DNA of 64,000 bases from Pedobacter lusitanus. GTDB taxonomy: Bacteria; Bacteroidota; Bacteroidia; Sphingobacteriales; Sphingobacteriaceae. Below the pieces are notes generated by a model. It saw only the letters and a list, made by a program, of their open reading frames with translations, searched no databases and had not been told where the DNA came from. A program made the position numbers and the translations under genes. The stretch's first letter is position 1. Each line of letters starts with the position of its first letter. The stretch spans positions 4,712,001-4,776,000 of the forward strand of contig NZ_CP157278.1 of assembly GCF_040026395.1 (NCBI RefSeq), given 5' to 3'. Below are positions 18,477 through 27,267 of this stretch, piece after piece.

Positions 18477-20015
18477 ATGAAGCCATACCTCAATCTTTTC
18501 AATTTTTCTCAAAAGATTAATTATAAAGTAGAAATTCTTGCTGGTTTAACGGTTGCAATGACCATGATCCCGGAATCTCTATCGTTTGCTATCCTGGGTG
18601 GATTTCCACCTTTGGCAGGCTTATACGCTGCCTTTATAATGGGGTTGTTTACTGCAGTTTTTGGCGGAAGACCAGGAATGGTGTCAGGTGGGGCAGGAGC
18701 TACGGTAATTGTGCTGATTGCTTTAATGAAATCCCATGGGATAGATTATGTCTTTGCTGCTGTTGCTTTGGCAGGAATAATACAAATATTGGTAGGGGTT
18801 TTTAAGCTTGGTAAATTTATCCGGCTGGTCCCTCAGCCGGTGATGTTTGGTTTTGTAAACGGACTGGCTATCATTATTTTTATGTCACAGCTTGAGCAGT
18901 TTAAAACTCTGGTAAACGGACATCAGGTATGGCTTTCCGGTAATCCGCTTTGGATTATGCTGGGGCTGGTTGCACTGACTATAACTATCGTTGTTTTATT
19001 GCCTAAGCTGACTAAGGCTGTCCCTTCTTCTTTAGTGGCTATAATTGTTGTATTTATTCTTGTACTAGTTGCAGGGGTTGATACCAAAATTGTTCGAAAT
19101 ATTGCTGCGGTTAGTGGTGGTTTTCCTCCTTTTCATATCCCTTCAGTTCCTGTTAATATGCAAACGCTTGGCGTGATTTTTCCCTTTGCATTAATCATGG
19201 CAGGGGTAGGTTTAACAGAGGGACTGCTCACGCTCAATCTTGTAGATGAGATTACCGGAACAAAAGGAAACAGCAGCAGAGAATGTATTGCACAAGGGGG
19301 AGCTAATATTTTAAATGGGTTCTTTTTTGGAATGGGAGGTTGTCCTATGATTGCACAGACGCTGGTTAATCTGTCTGCCGGAGCAAGGGCACGTCTATCC
19401 GGGATCATTGCAGCTTTAACTATTCTCCTGATTATCATCTGGGGTGCACCGGTTATTGAAAGAGTGCCGATGGCGGCACTGGTAGGGGTGATGGTTATGG
19501 TCGCAATCAGTACTTTTGAATGGATGAGTTTTCGCATTATCAACAAAATGCCGGTACAGGATATTTTTGTAGGGATACTGGTTGCCGCAATTACAGTCTG
19601 GTTACATAATCTTGCTCTGGCAGTATTGATCGGAGTAATTATATCGGCACTTGTATTTGCCTGGGAAAGTTCTAAACGTATCAGTGTGAAGAAATATCAG
19701 GATGCTGCCGGAGTCATGCATTATGAACTGTTTGGTCCGTTGTTTTTTGGATCAGTAACTACCTTTAATGAGAAATTTGATATTTCTTCTGATCCTGAAC
19801 AGGTAATCATAGATTTTAAAGAAAGCAGGATAGCTGATATGTCGGCTATAGACGCTATTCATAAATTAACAAAACGTTATCTTGAAGCAAATAAACATTT
19901 ACATTTGAAACATTTAAGCGCAGATTGCAGAAGGTTACTGGCAGACGCAGCTGCAGTAATTGAGGTGAATATTTTAGAAGATCCGAATTATCTGATTGCT
20001 ACAGATAGAAAATAA
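18477..20015 (+). CDS. SulP-family inorganic anion transporter
   Basis: The 512-aa inner-membrane protein has the SulP core of about 12 hydrophobic segments (GLTVAMTMIPESLSFAILGG; PPLAGLYAAFIMGLFTAVFGG; GGAGATVIVL) and a C-terminal STAS domain (VIIDFKESRIADMSAIDAIHKL). Members transport sulfate, bicarbonate, molybdate or other anions. It lies 26 bp after the TonB receptor and 18 bp before the bestrophin gene, so the three appear to be one operon. Pairing with bestrophin, which conducts chloride/bicarbonate, makes bicarbonate handling a reasonable guess. Confidence 0.93.
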   Translation: MKPYLNLFNFSQKINYKVEILAGLTVAMTMIPESLSFAILGGFPPLAGLYAAFIMGLFTAVFGGRPGMVSGGAGATVIVLIALMKSHGIDYVFAAVALAGIIQILVGVFKLGKFIRLVPQPVMFGFVNGLAIIIFMSQLEQFKTLVNGHQVWLSGNPLWIMLGLVALTITIVVLLPKLTKAVPSSLVAIIVVFILVLVAGVDTKIVRNIAAVSGGFPPFHIPSVPVNMQTLGVIFPFALIMAGVGLTEGLLTLNLVDEITGTKGNSSRECIAQGGANILNGFFFGMGGCPMIAQTLVNLSAGARARLSGIIAALTILLIIIWGAPVIERVPMAALVGVMVMVAISTFEWMSFRIINKMPVQDIFVGILVAAITVWLHNLALAVLIGVIISALVFAWESSKRISVKKYQDAAGVMHYELFGPLFFGSVTTFNEKFDISSDPEQVIIDFKESRIADMSAIDAIHKLTKRYLEANKHLHLKHLSADCRRLLADAAAVIEVNILEDPNYLIATDRK

Positions 20016-20033
20016 AAGATTAAAACAGAATTT

Positions 20034-20948
20034 ATGATAATCAGGAAAAAAGAAAACTGGCTGAAGATGCTTTTTGTCTGGGAAGGATCGGTTTTACCTC
20101 AGATTCTTTATCGTTTGATATTGCTGTTACTGATTTCCGTCTTTGTTGTTTATTGCCGGGGTTCAGTTTTTAATTATAAAATACAGTTAAATCCCGGGCC
20201 ATTTACGCTCTTTGGTATTGCACTGGCTATATTCTTTGGGTTTAGAAATAACGTGAGTTATGAGCGGTTCTGGGAAGGCCGAAAACTCTGGGGCTCATTG
20301 TTAAATACCACCAGGTCTCTGACCAGACAGGTTCAGACGCTTAACGGCGAAGAGGACAATAAAGAAGTTAATGAATTTGTTAATTTACTGGTTTCATTTA
20401 CTTATGCACTAAAGCATCAGCTGCGTCATACGGATGCTACGCCGGATATTACAAGAATTTCTGGTGTATTACTTGCAGATAAATTAAAGCCGGCAATCTA
20501 TAAACCTGCAATGCTGATCAAAGAAATGGGCATGTGGGTCAAAAAGAGGAAGGCTAAAGGTGATTTTGATTCCATTCAGACCACCAGTTTTGATCAGAGT
20601 TTGAATGAGCTGTCAAATATTCTTGGCGGATGTGAAAGAATTGCCAGTACACCAATCCCCTATACCTATAAGGTACTGCTGCACCGAACGGTTTATATCT
20701 ATTGTTTTTTACTGCCTTTTGGTTTTGTAGACAGCTTAGGCTGGATGATGCCGGTTATTGTTGTCTTTATAGCTTATACCTTTGTCGCTCTGGAAGCAGT
20801 GGCAGATGAACTGGAAGACCCTTTTGGGCTGGAACCAAATGACCTTGCCCTGAATTCGTTGTGCACTATGATAGAAACAACTCTGCTGGAAATGTCAGAT
20901 CGTGAAGTTCCTGTTGCTCCTGTCCGGGAGGGCTATATACAGGATTAA
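20034..20948 (+). CDS. Bestrophin-family anion channel
   Basis: The 304-aa membrane protein has the bacterial bestrophin (UPF0187) pattern: two early membrane segments (LILLLISVFVVYC; GIALAIFFGFRNNVSYERFWEGRKLWG), a helical middle with LTRQVQTL, and late segments (TVYIYCFLLPFGFVDSLGWMMPVIVVFIAYTFVALEAVADELEDPFG). ADELEDPFG is a family hallmark. Bestrophins form pentameric anion or cation channels. It is the last gene of the receptor-SulP-bestrophin operon. Short AT-rich hairpin potential lies after it (20965-20988). Confidence 0.93.
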   Translation: MIIRKKENWLKMLFVWEGSVLPQILYRLILLLLISVFVVYCRGSVFNYKIQLNPGPFTLFGIALAIFFGFRNNVSYERFWEGRKLWGSLLNTTRSLTRQVQTLNGEEDNKEVNEFVNLLVSFTYALKHQLRHTDATPDITRISGVLLADKLKPAIYKPAMLIKEMGMWVKKRKAKGDFDSIQTTSFDQSLNELSNILGGCERIASTPIPYTYKVLLHRTVYIYCFLLPFGFVDSLGWMMPVIVVFIAYTFVALEAVADELEDPFGLEPNDLALNSLCTMIETTLLEMSDREVPVAPVREGYIQD

Positions 20949-21179
20949 TTTCTGTGGAAGGTCATCTATATCTTTTATTGTATATAGAGATAATAATAAT
21001 TCCAGACAGGCGTTTGAATTTTGGTTCGGTGTGATTTATAACGGTTTTTTGTTAAAAGTTGTTAATTATCTGAGCTGAGCTGATAGTTTTACTGATATTT
21101 GAGTAGTAAACTGGTCATTCCTGATCCTTAATAAGACAAAAGCACTCATAAATCAGGTCAGTTTAATCCATTCAGTCTT

Positions 21180-21187
21180 TAATTTTG
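21180..21187 (+). promoter_or_regulatory. -7 promoter element with no protein gene behind it
   Basis: TAATTTTG matches TAnnTTTG. About 110-145 bases downstream is a strong terminator hairpin and no convincing coding frame, which suggests a short RNA. Confidence 0.4.
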
Positions 21188-21193
21188 AAGGAA

Positions 21194-21337
21194 ACAGGCG
21201 TTCTGTAAGACTGGCGTAGTTTTTATATAGATGATATGCGTATCTGTAACAGATACATAAAAGAAAAACCCGTTCATACAGGTTTATATTTGGTTAGAAA
21301 AGGGATGTGTCTGGATGGAACATCCCTTTCTTGTTTT
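21194..21337 (+). ncRNA. Candidate small RNA (~140 nt), unknown family
   Basis: In the 544-bp gap 20949-21492, a -7 element (21180-21187) is followed by a short hairpin GTATCTG/CAGATAC (about 21240-21256), an AACC/GGTT pairing, and then a 10-bp perfect stem AAAGGGATGT/ACATCCCTTT (21299-21308 with 21320-21329). CTTGTTTT follows the stem, as in an intrinsic terminator. The 74-codon frame across this stretch has no domain and looks accidental. The rest of the gap up to 21492 holds no gene. Confidence 0.4.
21299..21337 (+). terminator. Intrinsic terminator of the candidate small RNA
   Basis: The 10-bp stem AAAGGGATGT/ACATCCCTTT with an 11-base loop is followed by CTTGTTTT. Confidence 0.65.
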
Positions 21338-21492
21338 AGGGATTTTCGTCAAAACCAGTCTCAAAAAATGCGATCAACATTTATCGGGTGTGGCTTTGGC
21401 CGGCTTAAAGACGATTTCGCCGGGATGCAGGTTTTAGGCTTTTATCCTGCTTTGGATTAATGTAGATTTAAGTACTACAAATAATTCAGCAT

Positions 21493-22440
21493 ATGAAAAA
21501 ACCTTTTTATAAGCGAAAAACACTAAGGGTATTGGGGATACTCGCCGGCTGTTTCTTTGTGTTACAACTTTTTAGACCAGAACTCAAAAAAGAGGCCGTA
21601 ACAGCAGATTTTAATGGTCCGGAAAATGTGAAGACCATTTTGAAAAAAGCCTGTTATGACTGCCATTCCAATGAAACAGACTTAAAGTGGTTTGATCAGT
21701 TCCAGCCAGCTTATAGTATTGCTGTTTCAGATGTTAAGGAAGGTAAAGCTGGTCTTAATTTTTCTGAATGGGGCAATATGGCAGCTGGGGAACAAAAGGC
21801 TAAGCTTTTTGAAATTCTTAATCAAATGACCACTGGTGCCATGCCGCTGAAAAGTTATCAGCTGCTGCACAGATCAGCGATTCTTAGTCCTGATGAAATC
21901 GCTGTTGTTAAGAATTATGTTGCTGGTATGATTAAGGAACATCCTGCCGACACTGCATTACTTAATGCAGCAGATAAGCAATTTAAAACCTGGCAAGGGG
22001 AGAGTAAGCCTGCTAAATTACCAGAAACCTTAACCGGGATTCCTTTCCAGCCGGATTATAAAAACTGGCAGGTGGTCAGTACAACCGACCGGACTGATAA
22101 TGGAACAATGCGGGTAATCTTTGGAAATCCTGTTGCAATGAAAGCAATAGCGGAGCACCGGATTAATCCCTGGCCGGACGGAGCTATTTTTGCCAAAGTA
22201 GCCTGGGATAAACTTCAGGATGCTGATGGAAATGTCAAATCCGGAGCATTTAAGCAGGTGGAATACATGATCAAAGACAGTAAAAAATATAAAAGTACAA
22301 AGGGCTGGGGTTGGGCGAGATTTAAAACAATGCAATTATTACCCTATGGAAAAAATATCGGTTATGCTACGGAATGTGTCAACTGTCACCGTCCTGTTTC
22401 CAATAATGATTTTGTATTCACCCTTCCTGTTAAACATTAA
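21493..22440 (+). CDS. Haem-binding/cytochrome P460-family c-type protein
   Basis: The 315-aa protein has an N-terminal membrane anchor (LRVLGILAGCFFVLQLF) and a haem-binding domain with CYDCH (C54, C57, H58). Its second half is a cytochrome P460-like domain (TMRVIFGNPVAM, WPDGAIFAKVAWDK, GAFKQVEYMIKD) ending in CVNCH (C295, C298, H299). Two CXXCH sites imply two covalently bound haems in the periplasm and a redox role. The following lipoprotein gene (3 bp gap) has a related P460-like domain without haem motifs. Then comes a LytS/LytTR pair, which may regulate it. Confidence 0.88.
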   Translation: MKKPFYKRKTLRVLGILAGCFFVLQLFRPELKKEAVTADFNGPENVKTILKKACYDCHSNETDLKWFDQFQPAYSIAVSDVKEGKAGLNFSEWGNMAAGEQKAKLFEILNQMTTGAMPLKSYQLLHRSAILSPDEIAVVKNYVAGMIKEHPADTALLNAADKQFKTWQGESKPAKLPETLTGIPFQPDYKNWQVVSTTDRTDNGTMRVIFGNPVAMKAIAEHRINPWPDGAIFAKVAWDKLQDADGNVKSGAFKQVEYMIKDSKKYKSTKGWGWARFKTMQLLPYGKNIGYATECVNCHRPVSNNDFVFTLPVKH

Positions 22441-22443
22441 GTT

Positions 22444-22917
22444 ATGCGAATAGTCCCTCAATATTTAGTCTTTACGTTTTTATTGCTCTTTGTAATGGGC
22501 TGTAAGCAAGTGAATAACCATGCTGGTGAATTAAATGATGCCGCTGGTTTGCCACAACAATTACATTTTGAACAATTGGGTTTGAAGGTAATTACTTCTA
22601 TGATCAACAAAAAGGCAGCTACCATGTCAACTTTATACGGCAATGTCACTGCACTGAACTATGCGAAAGCTCAGAAAGACAGCCCTGTCGGAGATAGGGT
22701 ATTTGCTTTGGTAACCTGGAAGCAGCAGAATGATGAGCGTTGGTTCGGTGCAAAAATTCCCGGGCAATTCCAAAGTATAGAAATGGTTACTTCAAAAACC
22801 AATGGGCATACATTGTATAAAATATACAGCGGAAAAGGAAAATGGCGGAATAATGCTTTGACTGAGAACGCGAGAATAAAATATATCTTAGCTCAAACTG
22901 CTGCTGTGATGCCCTAA
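22444..22917 (+). CDS. Lipoprotein with P460-like domain lacking CXXCH
   Basis: The 157-aa protein has a lipoprotein signal (VFTFLLLFVMGCKQ). Its body aligns by eye to the P460 part of the upstream protein: TMSTLYGN against TMRVIFGN, GDRVFALVTWKQ against DGAIFAKVAWDK, and GQFQSIEMVTSK against GAFKQVEYMIKD. It contains no CXXCH. It probably arose by duplication and lost haem attachment, or pairs with the neighbour as a partner subunit. It is separated from the upstream gene by three bases, so the two are surely co-transcribed. Confidence 0.75.
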   Translation: MRIVPQYLVFTFLLLFVMGCKQVNNHAGELNDAAGLPQQLHFEQLGLKVITSMINKKAATMSTLYGNVTALNYAKAQKDSPVGDRVFALVTWKQQNDERWFGAKIPGQFQSIEMVTSKTNGHTLYKIYSGKGKWRNNALTENARIKYILAQTAAVMP

Positions 22918-22939
22918 TTCTTTCCTTTATAATTATTCA

Positions 22940-23992
22940 ATGAGTTCAGAAAAAATCAACTCTCCGGTTAGTCAATCCGTTTTCCTGGTGTCTGCAAAAA
23001 TCATTTGGTTTAGCTCTCTGTTGATGGGGATATTAGCTTCTATACCAAAAATTCTTCAGCTTCATGTAACGGTTGCAGAACTGGTCGTGGATTCTTCAAT
23101 CGCTTTTTTATTCTCCATTGCTATCTGGTATTTCAATATATACAGATTACCAAAGTTCTCCGGTGTCCGGTTTACCAATAGATTTTTTAATCTCAGGCTT
23201 CTTTACAGCATCTTATCCGGGCTAATGTTTATGGCTATTCTGGTTGGTATTCATCAACTCCTGTTCCCAGAATATAATTTTCAATCGATGATCCTGATGT
23301 ATGAGTTTCGTGGTATTTTAATTAACCTGACCATATATATGTTTTTGTATTTTCTATATCAAACTTACAGAAATCATAAAATTGAGATTGAACTGGAACG
23401 TGTTAAGGCTGATCATGTGACAGCACAATTTGAGTTGCTGAAACAACAGGTCAATCCGCATTTTCTTTTTAACAGCCTTAATACGTTAAAATCAATGGTG
23501 GAGATTGATGATAAACATATACCTGAATTTATTTTAAACCTCTCAGATTTCTATAGATTTACTCTGGAGAAGCGTAAACAAGATGTTATTCCCTTAGCTG
23601 AAGAACTGAGTATTTTATATTCCTATATTTTTCTGTTGAAGGCGAGGTTTGAGGATGGGATCTGCTTTGACGATCGGTTGTCCCAGGATCATGCGTCATC
23701 CTTAATACCGCCATTTACACTGCAATTGCTGGTGGAGAATTGTATAAAGCATAATATTGTTTCATTGGAACAACCTCTGACTATTTCGTTATACGTGAAA
23801 GATGACCTGTTGCACGTTGAAAACCATTTGCAATTAAAAATGGCCGCTGAACCTTCAACCGGAATGGGATTGGAGAATATATGTCAGCGTTATGAACATT
23901 TAACGCATAAAAAAATAGAAATAGAAAAAAAAACCGATTCATTTACTGTTAAACTTCCGTTGATTTATGAATATTGTAATTATAGAGGATGA
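22940..23992 (+). CDS. LytS-type sensor histidine kinase
   Basis: The 350-aa kinase has four membrane helices in its first ~145 residues, a coiled segment (IEIELERVKADHVTAQFELL), and the His_kinase H box (QVNPHFLFNSLNTLKSM). A HATPase domain follows with the N box (LLVENCIKHN) and GMGLENICQRYEHL. It lacks a large periplasmic sensor. Its 3' end overlaps the response-regulator start by 26 bases. It probably senses a membrane-proximal cue and may control the preceding P460 genes. Confidence 0.93.
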   Translation: MSSEKINSPVSQSVFLVSAKIIWFSSLLMGILASIPKILQLHVTVAELVVDSSIAFLFSIAIWYFNIYRLPKFSGVRFTNRFFNLRLLYSILSGLMFMAILVGIHQLLFPEYNFQSMILMYEFRGILINLTIYMFLYFLYQTYRNHKIEIELERVKADHVTAQFELLKQQVNPHFLFNSLNTLKSMVEIDDKHIPEFILNLSDFYRFTLEKRKQDVIPLAEELSILYSYIFLLKARFEDGICFDDRLSQDHASSLIPPFTLQLLVENCIKHNIVSLEQPLTISLYVKDDLLHVENHLQLKMAAEPSTGMGLENICQRYEHLTHKKIEIEKKTDSFTVKLPLIYEYCNYRG

Positions 23993-24731
23993 GATCAAGA
24001 CGGCCAAAGCATTGGCAAAAATGATCCTGTCACTCCAGCCTTCAGCTAAAATTGCAGCTACAATCCAAAGTGTGAAGACAGCAGTAGCTTATCTCTCCGA
24101 AAATGTTAATCCTGATCTTATTTTTATGGATGTTCAACTGGCGGATGGCAATTGTTTTGAGATTTTCAAACAAATAGAAGTTTTATCACCCATTATATTT
24201 TGTACAGCTTTTGATGAGTATGTGATGGACTCTTTTAGGGCAAATGGTATTGATTACATTTTAAAACCTTTTTCTGTGGAGAGTATAGGAAGTGCGTTTG
24301 AAAAAGTTGCGCTGCTTAAGAACTTCTTCCAGGTCAATGAACAAGCTTCACTCCGGATTAATCATCTTTTGGATGCTACTGGTACCACTGGTAAAAAAGG
24401 CTTTCTGGTATTTAAAAACAATAAATATATCACTATACAAACCAGTGATATCGCTTTATTCTATATTTATAATGAAACGACACTTATTGTTACGGTTAAT
24501 CAGGAGGAGTATGGTATTCCGCATTCTTTGGAAGAACTTCATAAGTTGGTGAATCCAAATCAGTTCTTTCGTATTAACCGTCAGTATTTGATTGGCTATA
24601 CTGCTGTAAAAGAAGTAGAACATTATTTTGCCCGCAAATTACTGGTTAAATTAAATATCCCGACTGCTGAACAATTGATTGTTGGGAAAGATAAGGCTAC
24701 TTTATTCTTAAACTGGTTAGACAATCGATAG
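23967..24731 (+). CDS. LytTR-family response regulator
   Basis: The 254-aa protein has a receiver domain (IVIIEDEIKTAKAL; acceptor Asp in LIFMDVQLADGNCFEIF; ILKPFSVE) and a C-terminal LytTR DNA-binding domain (FLVFKNNKYITIQTSDIALFYIYN to FFRINRQYLIGYTAVKEV). The start lies inside the kinase gene, a 26-base overlap that supports translational coupling. It is the second such pair in this window. Confidence 0.94.
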   Translation: MNIVIIEDEIKTAKALAKMILSLQPSAKIAATIQSVKTAVAYLSENVNPDLIFMDVQLADGNCFEIFKQIEVLSPIIFCTAFDEYVMDSFRANGIDYILKPFSVESIGSAFEKVALLKNFFQVNEQASLRINHLLDATGTTGKKGFLVFKNNKYITIQTSDIALFYIYNETTLIVTVNQEEYGIPHSLEELHKLVNPNQFFRINRQYLIGYTAVKEVEHYFARKLLVKLNIPTAEQLIVGKDKATLFLNWLDNR

Positions 24732-24743
24732 TTAACCTGATCT

Positions 24744-25187
24744 CTACTCGAAATTATCGTAATAAGTGAAATCTTTTGTAATCAGTCCTTTTTCAAAAGT
24801 GAAAATTGTACAGACTGGTAATTCAAATTTAGTCTGGTCAGATGCGGTTCCGGTTGAAACAAATTCTACAATTATACTATGATCTCCCGAAGGATAAATA
24901 TTGATAACCTGGTCCTTAATATCGGGGAACAGCTGATTTAATTCCCGATATTTCTTAATAATCTGTTCTCTGCTTTGCCTGGTCATGCCTTTTCCTAATG
25001 AGGGATCTTTGAACTCTGCGTTTTCAACATACATACCGGCCATTTTTTTCCATTCATGATTATTGAAATGCTCAAAATAGGTTTTTACCAATTTTTGATT
25101 ATTCAGTAAGACCATAGTTTCATGATCTTTACTATGACATGAAATTAAGGTAAGTGCTGCTAAGAAAACTGTAGCTAAGTGTTTCAT
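24744..25187 (-). CDS. SnoaL/NTF2-like lipoprotein
   Basis: The 147-aa protein has a lipobox (LAALTLISCHS) and a SnoaL-like fold signature (LVKTYFEHFNNHEWKKMAGMYVENAEFKDP). No active site can be assigned; the fold is shared by isomerases, cyclases and binding proteins. It is a monocistronic minus-strand gene, convergent with the LytTR regulator. Confidence 0.85.
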   Translation of the reverse strand: MKHLATVFLAALTLISCHSKDHETMVLLNNQKLVKTYFEHFNNHEWKKMAGMYVENAEFKDPSLGKGMTRQSREQIIKKYRELNQLFPDIKDQVINIYPSGDHSIIVEFVSTGTASDQTKFELPVCTIFTFEKGLITKDFTYYDNFE

Positions 25188-25294
25188 CGCTCTTTAATTT
25201 TGGTTATACAGATTATTTGGTGTTGTTAATTTAATCAATTAATCAACAGAAGTCTAAAAATCTTGATTATTAAACTGCCTGGGAGGCAAAAAAA

Positions 25295-25322
25295 AAGGAT
25301 ACACTCGTTATGAGGTATCCTT
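25295..25322 (-). terminator. Intrinsic terminator of map
   Basis: AAGGATAC (25295-25302) pairs with GTATCCTT (25315-25322). On the minus strand the stem is followed by a long T-run, matching a terminator 20 bp past the map stop codon. Confidence 0.8.
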
Positions 25323-25342
25323 CTATAATAAGGTATTAATGA

Positions 25343-26101
25343 TTATATCTCATTGGCTGTAGTCAGAATTTGAGGGATCCCATCCGTAACCAGTATAGTA
25401 TGCTCATGCTGAGCTACGAAACCGCCTTTGTTCCCTTTCAATGTCCAGCCATCAGCCTGTTCAACGGCCATGCTTGAAGTTGTTGCAATAAAAGTTTCGA
25501 TTGCAACGGTTGTGTTTTTCTTAAATCTTTGGGTGTTGTATTTATCATAACAATTTAAAATGCAGTCCGGGGATTCGTGCAGGCTTCTGCCTACACCATG
25601 GCCAGCTAAATTGCGGATAACTGTAAAACCATGTTTCCTGGCTTCAGTTTCTATAAGTTTCCCGATATCGGCGATTTTTACGCCACCTTTTATTTTGTTG
25701 ATTGCTTTATACAGGATCTCTTTTGAAGCGTCTACCAGTGGCTGATGATTGTTGATATCATTACCCAGTACAAATGAACCTCCGTTGTCGGCCCAGAAGC
25801 CATCCAGTTCAGCAGATACGTCTATATTGACGAGATCTCCATCTTTCAGGATTTTTTCTTCTGAGGGAATACCATGAGCCGCTTCGTTATTTAAACTTAT
25901 ACAGGTCCATCCCGGAAATCCATAGGTTAAGCGCGGAGCAGAATTTGCACCATATTCAGCTAGTATTTTTCCTCCAAAGTCATCAAGTTCTTTTGTTGAA
26001 ATACCCGGTTGAGCAAATTCCCGCATTTGCTTAAGTGTATTTGCAACGGCATCGCTTACACGCTGCATTCCTAATAATTCTTCTGCTGATGTGATTGACA
26101 T
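25343..26101 (-). CDS. map: Methionine aminopeptidase, type I
   Basis: The 252-aa metallopeptidase removes initiator Met from nascent proteins. The metal-binding residues are visible: Asp in NIDVSAELDGFWADNGGSF (two Asp), His in AGHGVGRSLHE, Glu in AIETFIATTSS, and Glu in GFVAQHEHTILV. The substrate-binding His lies in AAHGIPSEEK. The length is typical for type Ia enzymes without an N-terminal extension. A TACCTTTG element sits about 32 bp upstream and a terminator follows, so it is monocistronic. Confidence 0.96.
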   Translation of the reverse strand: MSITSAEELLGMQRVSDAVANTLKQMREFAQPGISTKELDDFGGKILAEYGANSAPRLTYGFPGWTCISLNNEAAHGIPSEEKILKDGDLVNIDVSAELDGFWADNGGSFVLGNDINNHQPLVDASKEILYKAINKIKGGVKIADIGKLIETEARKHGFTVIRNLAGHGVGRSLHESPDCILNCYDKYNTQRFKKNTTVAIETFIATTSSMAVEQADGWTLKGNKGGFVAQHEHTILVTDGIPQILTTANEI

Positions 26102-26132
26102 ATGGGTATTTATTGTTTGGTAAATGTTTATG

Positions 26133-26140
26133 CAAAGGTA
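26133..26140 (-). promoter_or_regulatory. -7 promoter element of map
   Basis: On the minus strand this reads TACCTTTG, a match to TAnnTTTG, placing transcription start about 25 bases before the map ATG at 26101. Confidence 0.55.
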
Positions 26141-26207
26141 AGCTAATTCTCCAGTATGGACTGTGAGAGGGCCTTAGTTTAATTTCATGGAATAATCATA
26201 TTTCATG

Positions 26208-26894
26208 TTACAACTGGTTTCGCGTGATTTTCCCTTTCACAATGAATAAACGCTTGATTGCACTTTTATCCAGGATAGTATCGCCCTTATAATCCGGATT
26301 TGCAGCGCGAAGTACAATTTTGCCTGGGGTAGTGTGTTCAAAAAGTAATTTAACAGTAGTCAGGTTATTGGCACTTTCATCGGCTATGACCAGATAAGCC
26401 TCTCCCCACTGGATGATATCTTTATTTACAAGTTCTCTGATTGCAATAATTTCACCACTAGAGTATTTTGGAAACATGCTGTCTCCATATACCGGTAAGT
26501 AAGCATCACAGTCATTAAAAGGCCTGAAATTTACATAATACTCTGGTTTTTCCTTTAGGAAATTAAGTTCTCCGGATGAAAAATCGGAAGGATTAATATT
26601 AATAAAAGGAACACCCTGCTGTGTTTCAGTATGGTTTGTCCTGAGTTCTTTAAACGCATCTTCTCCTGAAAATATTTTCCCCACACCTGTCGCCAGCCAG
26701 GTTTCATTGATGTGATAATGTTTTACTACATCTTCCGAAAGCCTTTTACCAATCATTCTTGAACCATTTTCTATAGGGGAAAAGTTGTTTACATGTTTGG
26801 CGATCGGACTATAGAATTCCTGAAGGGTCATTTTCTTCGCTAACCTGATCTCTTTTAATCTTGGCCCGAAATTTTTTCTTTGATTATCAGTCAT
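26208..26894 (-). CDS. XRE/S24-type (CI/LexA-like) repressor
   Basis: The 228-aa protein has an N-terminal helix-turn-helix (FGPRLKEIRLAKKMTLQEFYSPIAKHVNNFSPIENGSRMIGKRL) and a C-terminal S24 peptidase-like domain. The catalytic-type Ser motif is PVYGDSMFPKYSSGEII, with a later Lys-bearing strand (TVKLLFEH). Such proteins are phage repressors or stress regulators that self-cleave. No prophage genes surround it, so it may be a chromosomal regulator. Its 5' side faces kbl across 373 bp of AT-rich DNA that could hold its operators. Confidence 0.87.
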   Translation of the reverse strand: MTDNQRKNFGPRLKEIRLAKKMTLQEFYSPIAKHVNNFSPIENGSRMIGKRLSEDVVKHYHINETWLATGVGKIFSGEDAFKELRTNHTETQQGVPFININPSDFSSGELNFLKEKPEYYVNFRPFNDCDAYLPVYGDSMFPKYSSGEIIAIRELVNKDIIQWGEAYLVIADESANNLTTVKLLFEHTTPGKIVLRAANPDYKGDTILDKSAIKRLFIVKGKITRNQL

Positions 26895-27267
26895 TTGTTT
26901 AATTGAGAAAATTAATTACTAATGAATATTAATTATATATTAACCGTAAATTATCTTTACTTTATAATTTATTGCAATATACGAAATAAAATTCTTTTAA
27001 AGTATGTTGTCTGAATTATTATTTATTCATTCTTGTTAAATTGTCTGGAAATCATCGTTTAAATAACGGGAATTCAGGTCCTCTAAAGATGAGTAGCAGA
27101 ATAATTACATATATAGATTGAATTCTGAGAACTGTTCAGCAAGGATGATAAATGATTTTACCGGCTGATTTTTAACATTATTGGTTAAACTTTAATTGCT
27201 TTTGAATTTAAGCAGTCTGTATTTGATATTTTTATAACTTTGGTTGCATCAAATAACTAGCACATAT
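26895..27267. other. AT-rich divergent promoter region, repressor/kbl
   Basis: No gene is visible. The stretch next to the repressor start (about 26911-26940) is rich in ATTAAT half-sites that could be operators but are too AT-rich to trust. Near kbl, TAACTTTG (27235-27242) is a -7 element that would start transcription about 19 bases before the ATG at 27268. Confidence 0.45.

Noticed and set aside
19133..19546. 137-codon minus-strand frame
   Set aside because: It is antisense to the membrane helices of the SulP gene, where hydrophobic codons give long open opposite frames.
21236..21460. 74-codon plus-strand frame in the gap before the P460 gene
   Set aside because: It crosses a strong terminator hairpin and has no domain or clear start signal; a short RNA explains the stretch better.
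26208..26894. Prophage suggested by the S24/CI-like repressor
   Set aside because: No integrase, structural or replication phage genes are near; map and kbl flank it, so it reads as a chromosomal regulator.
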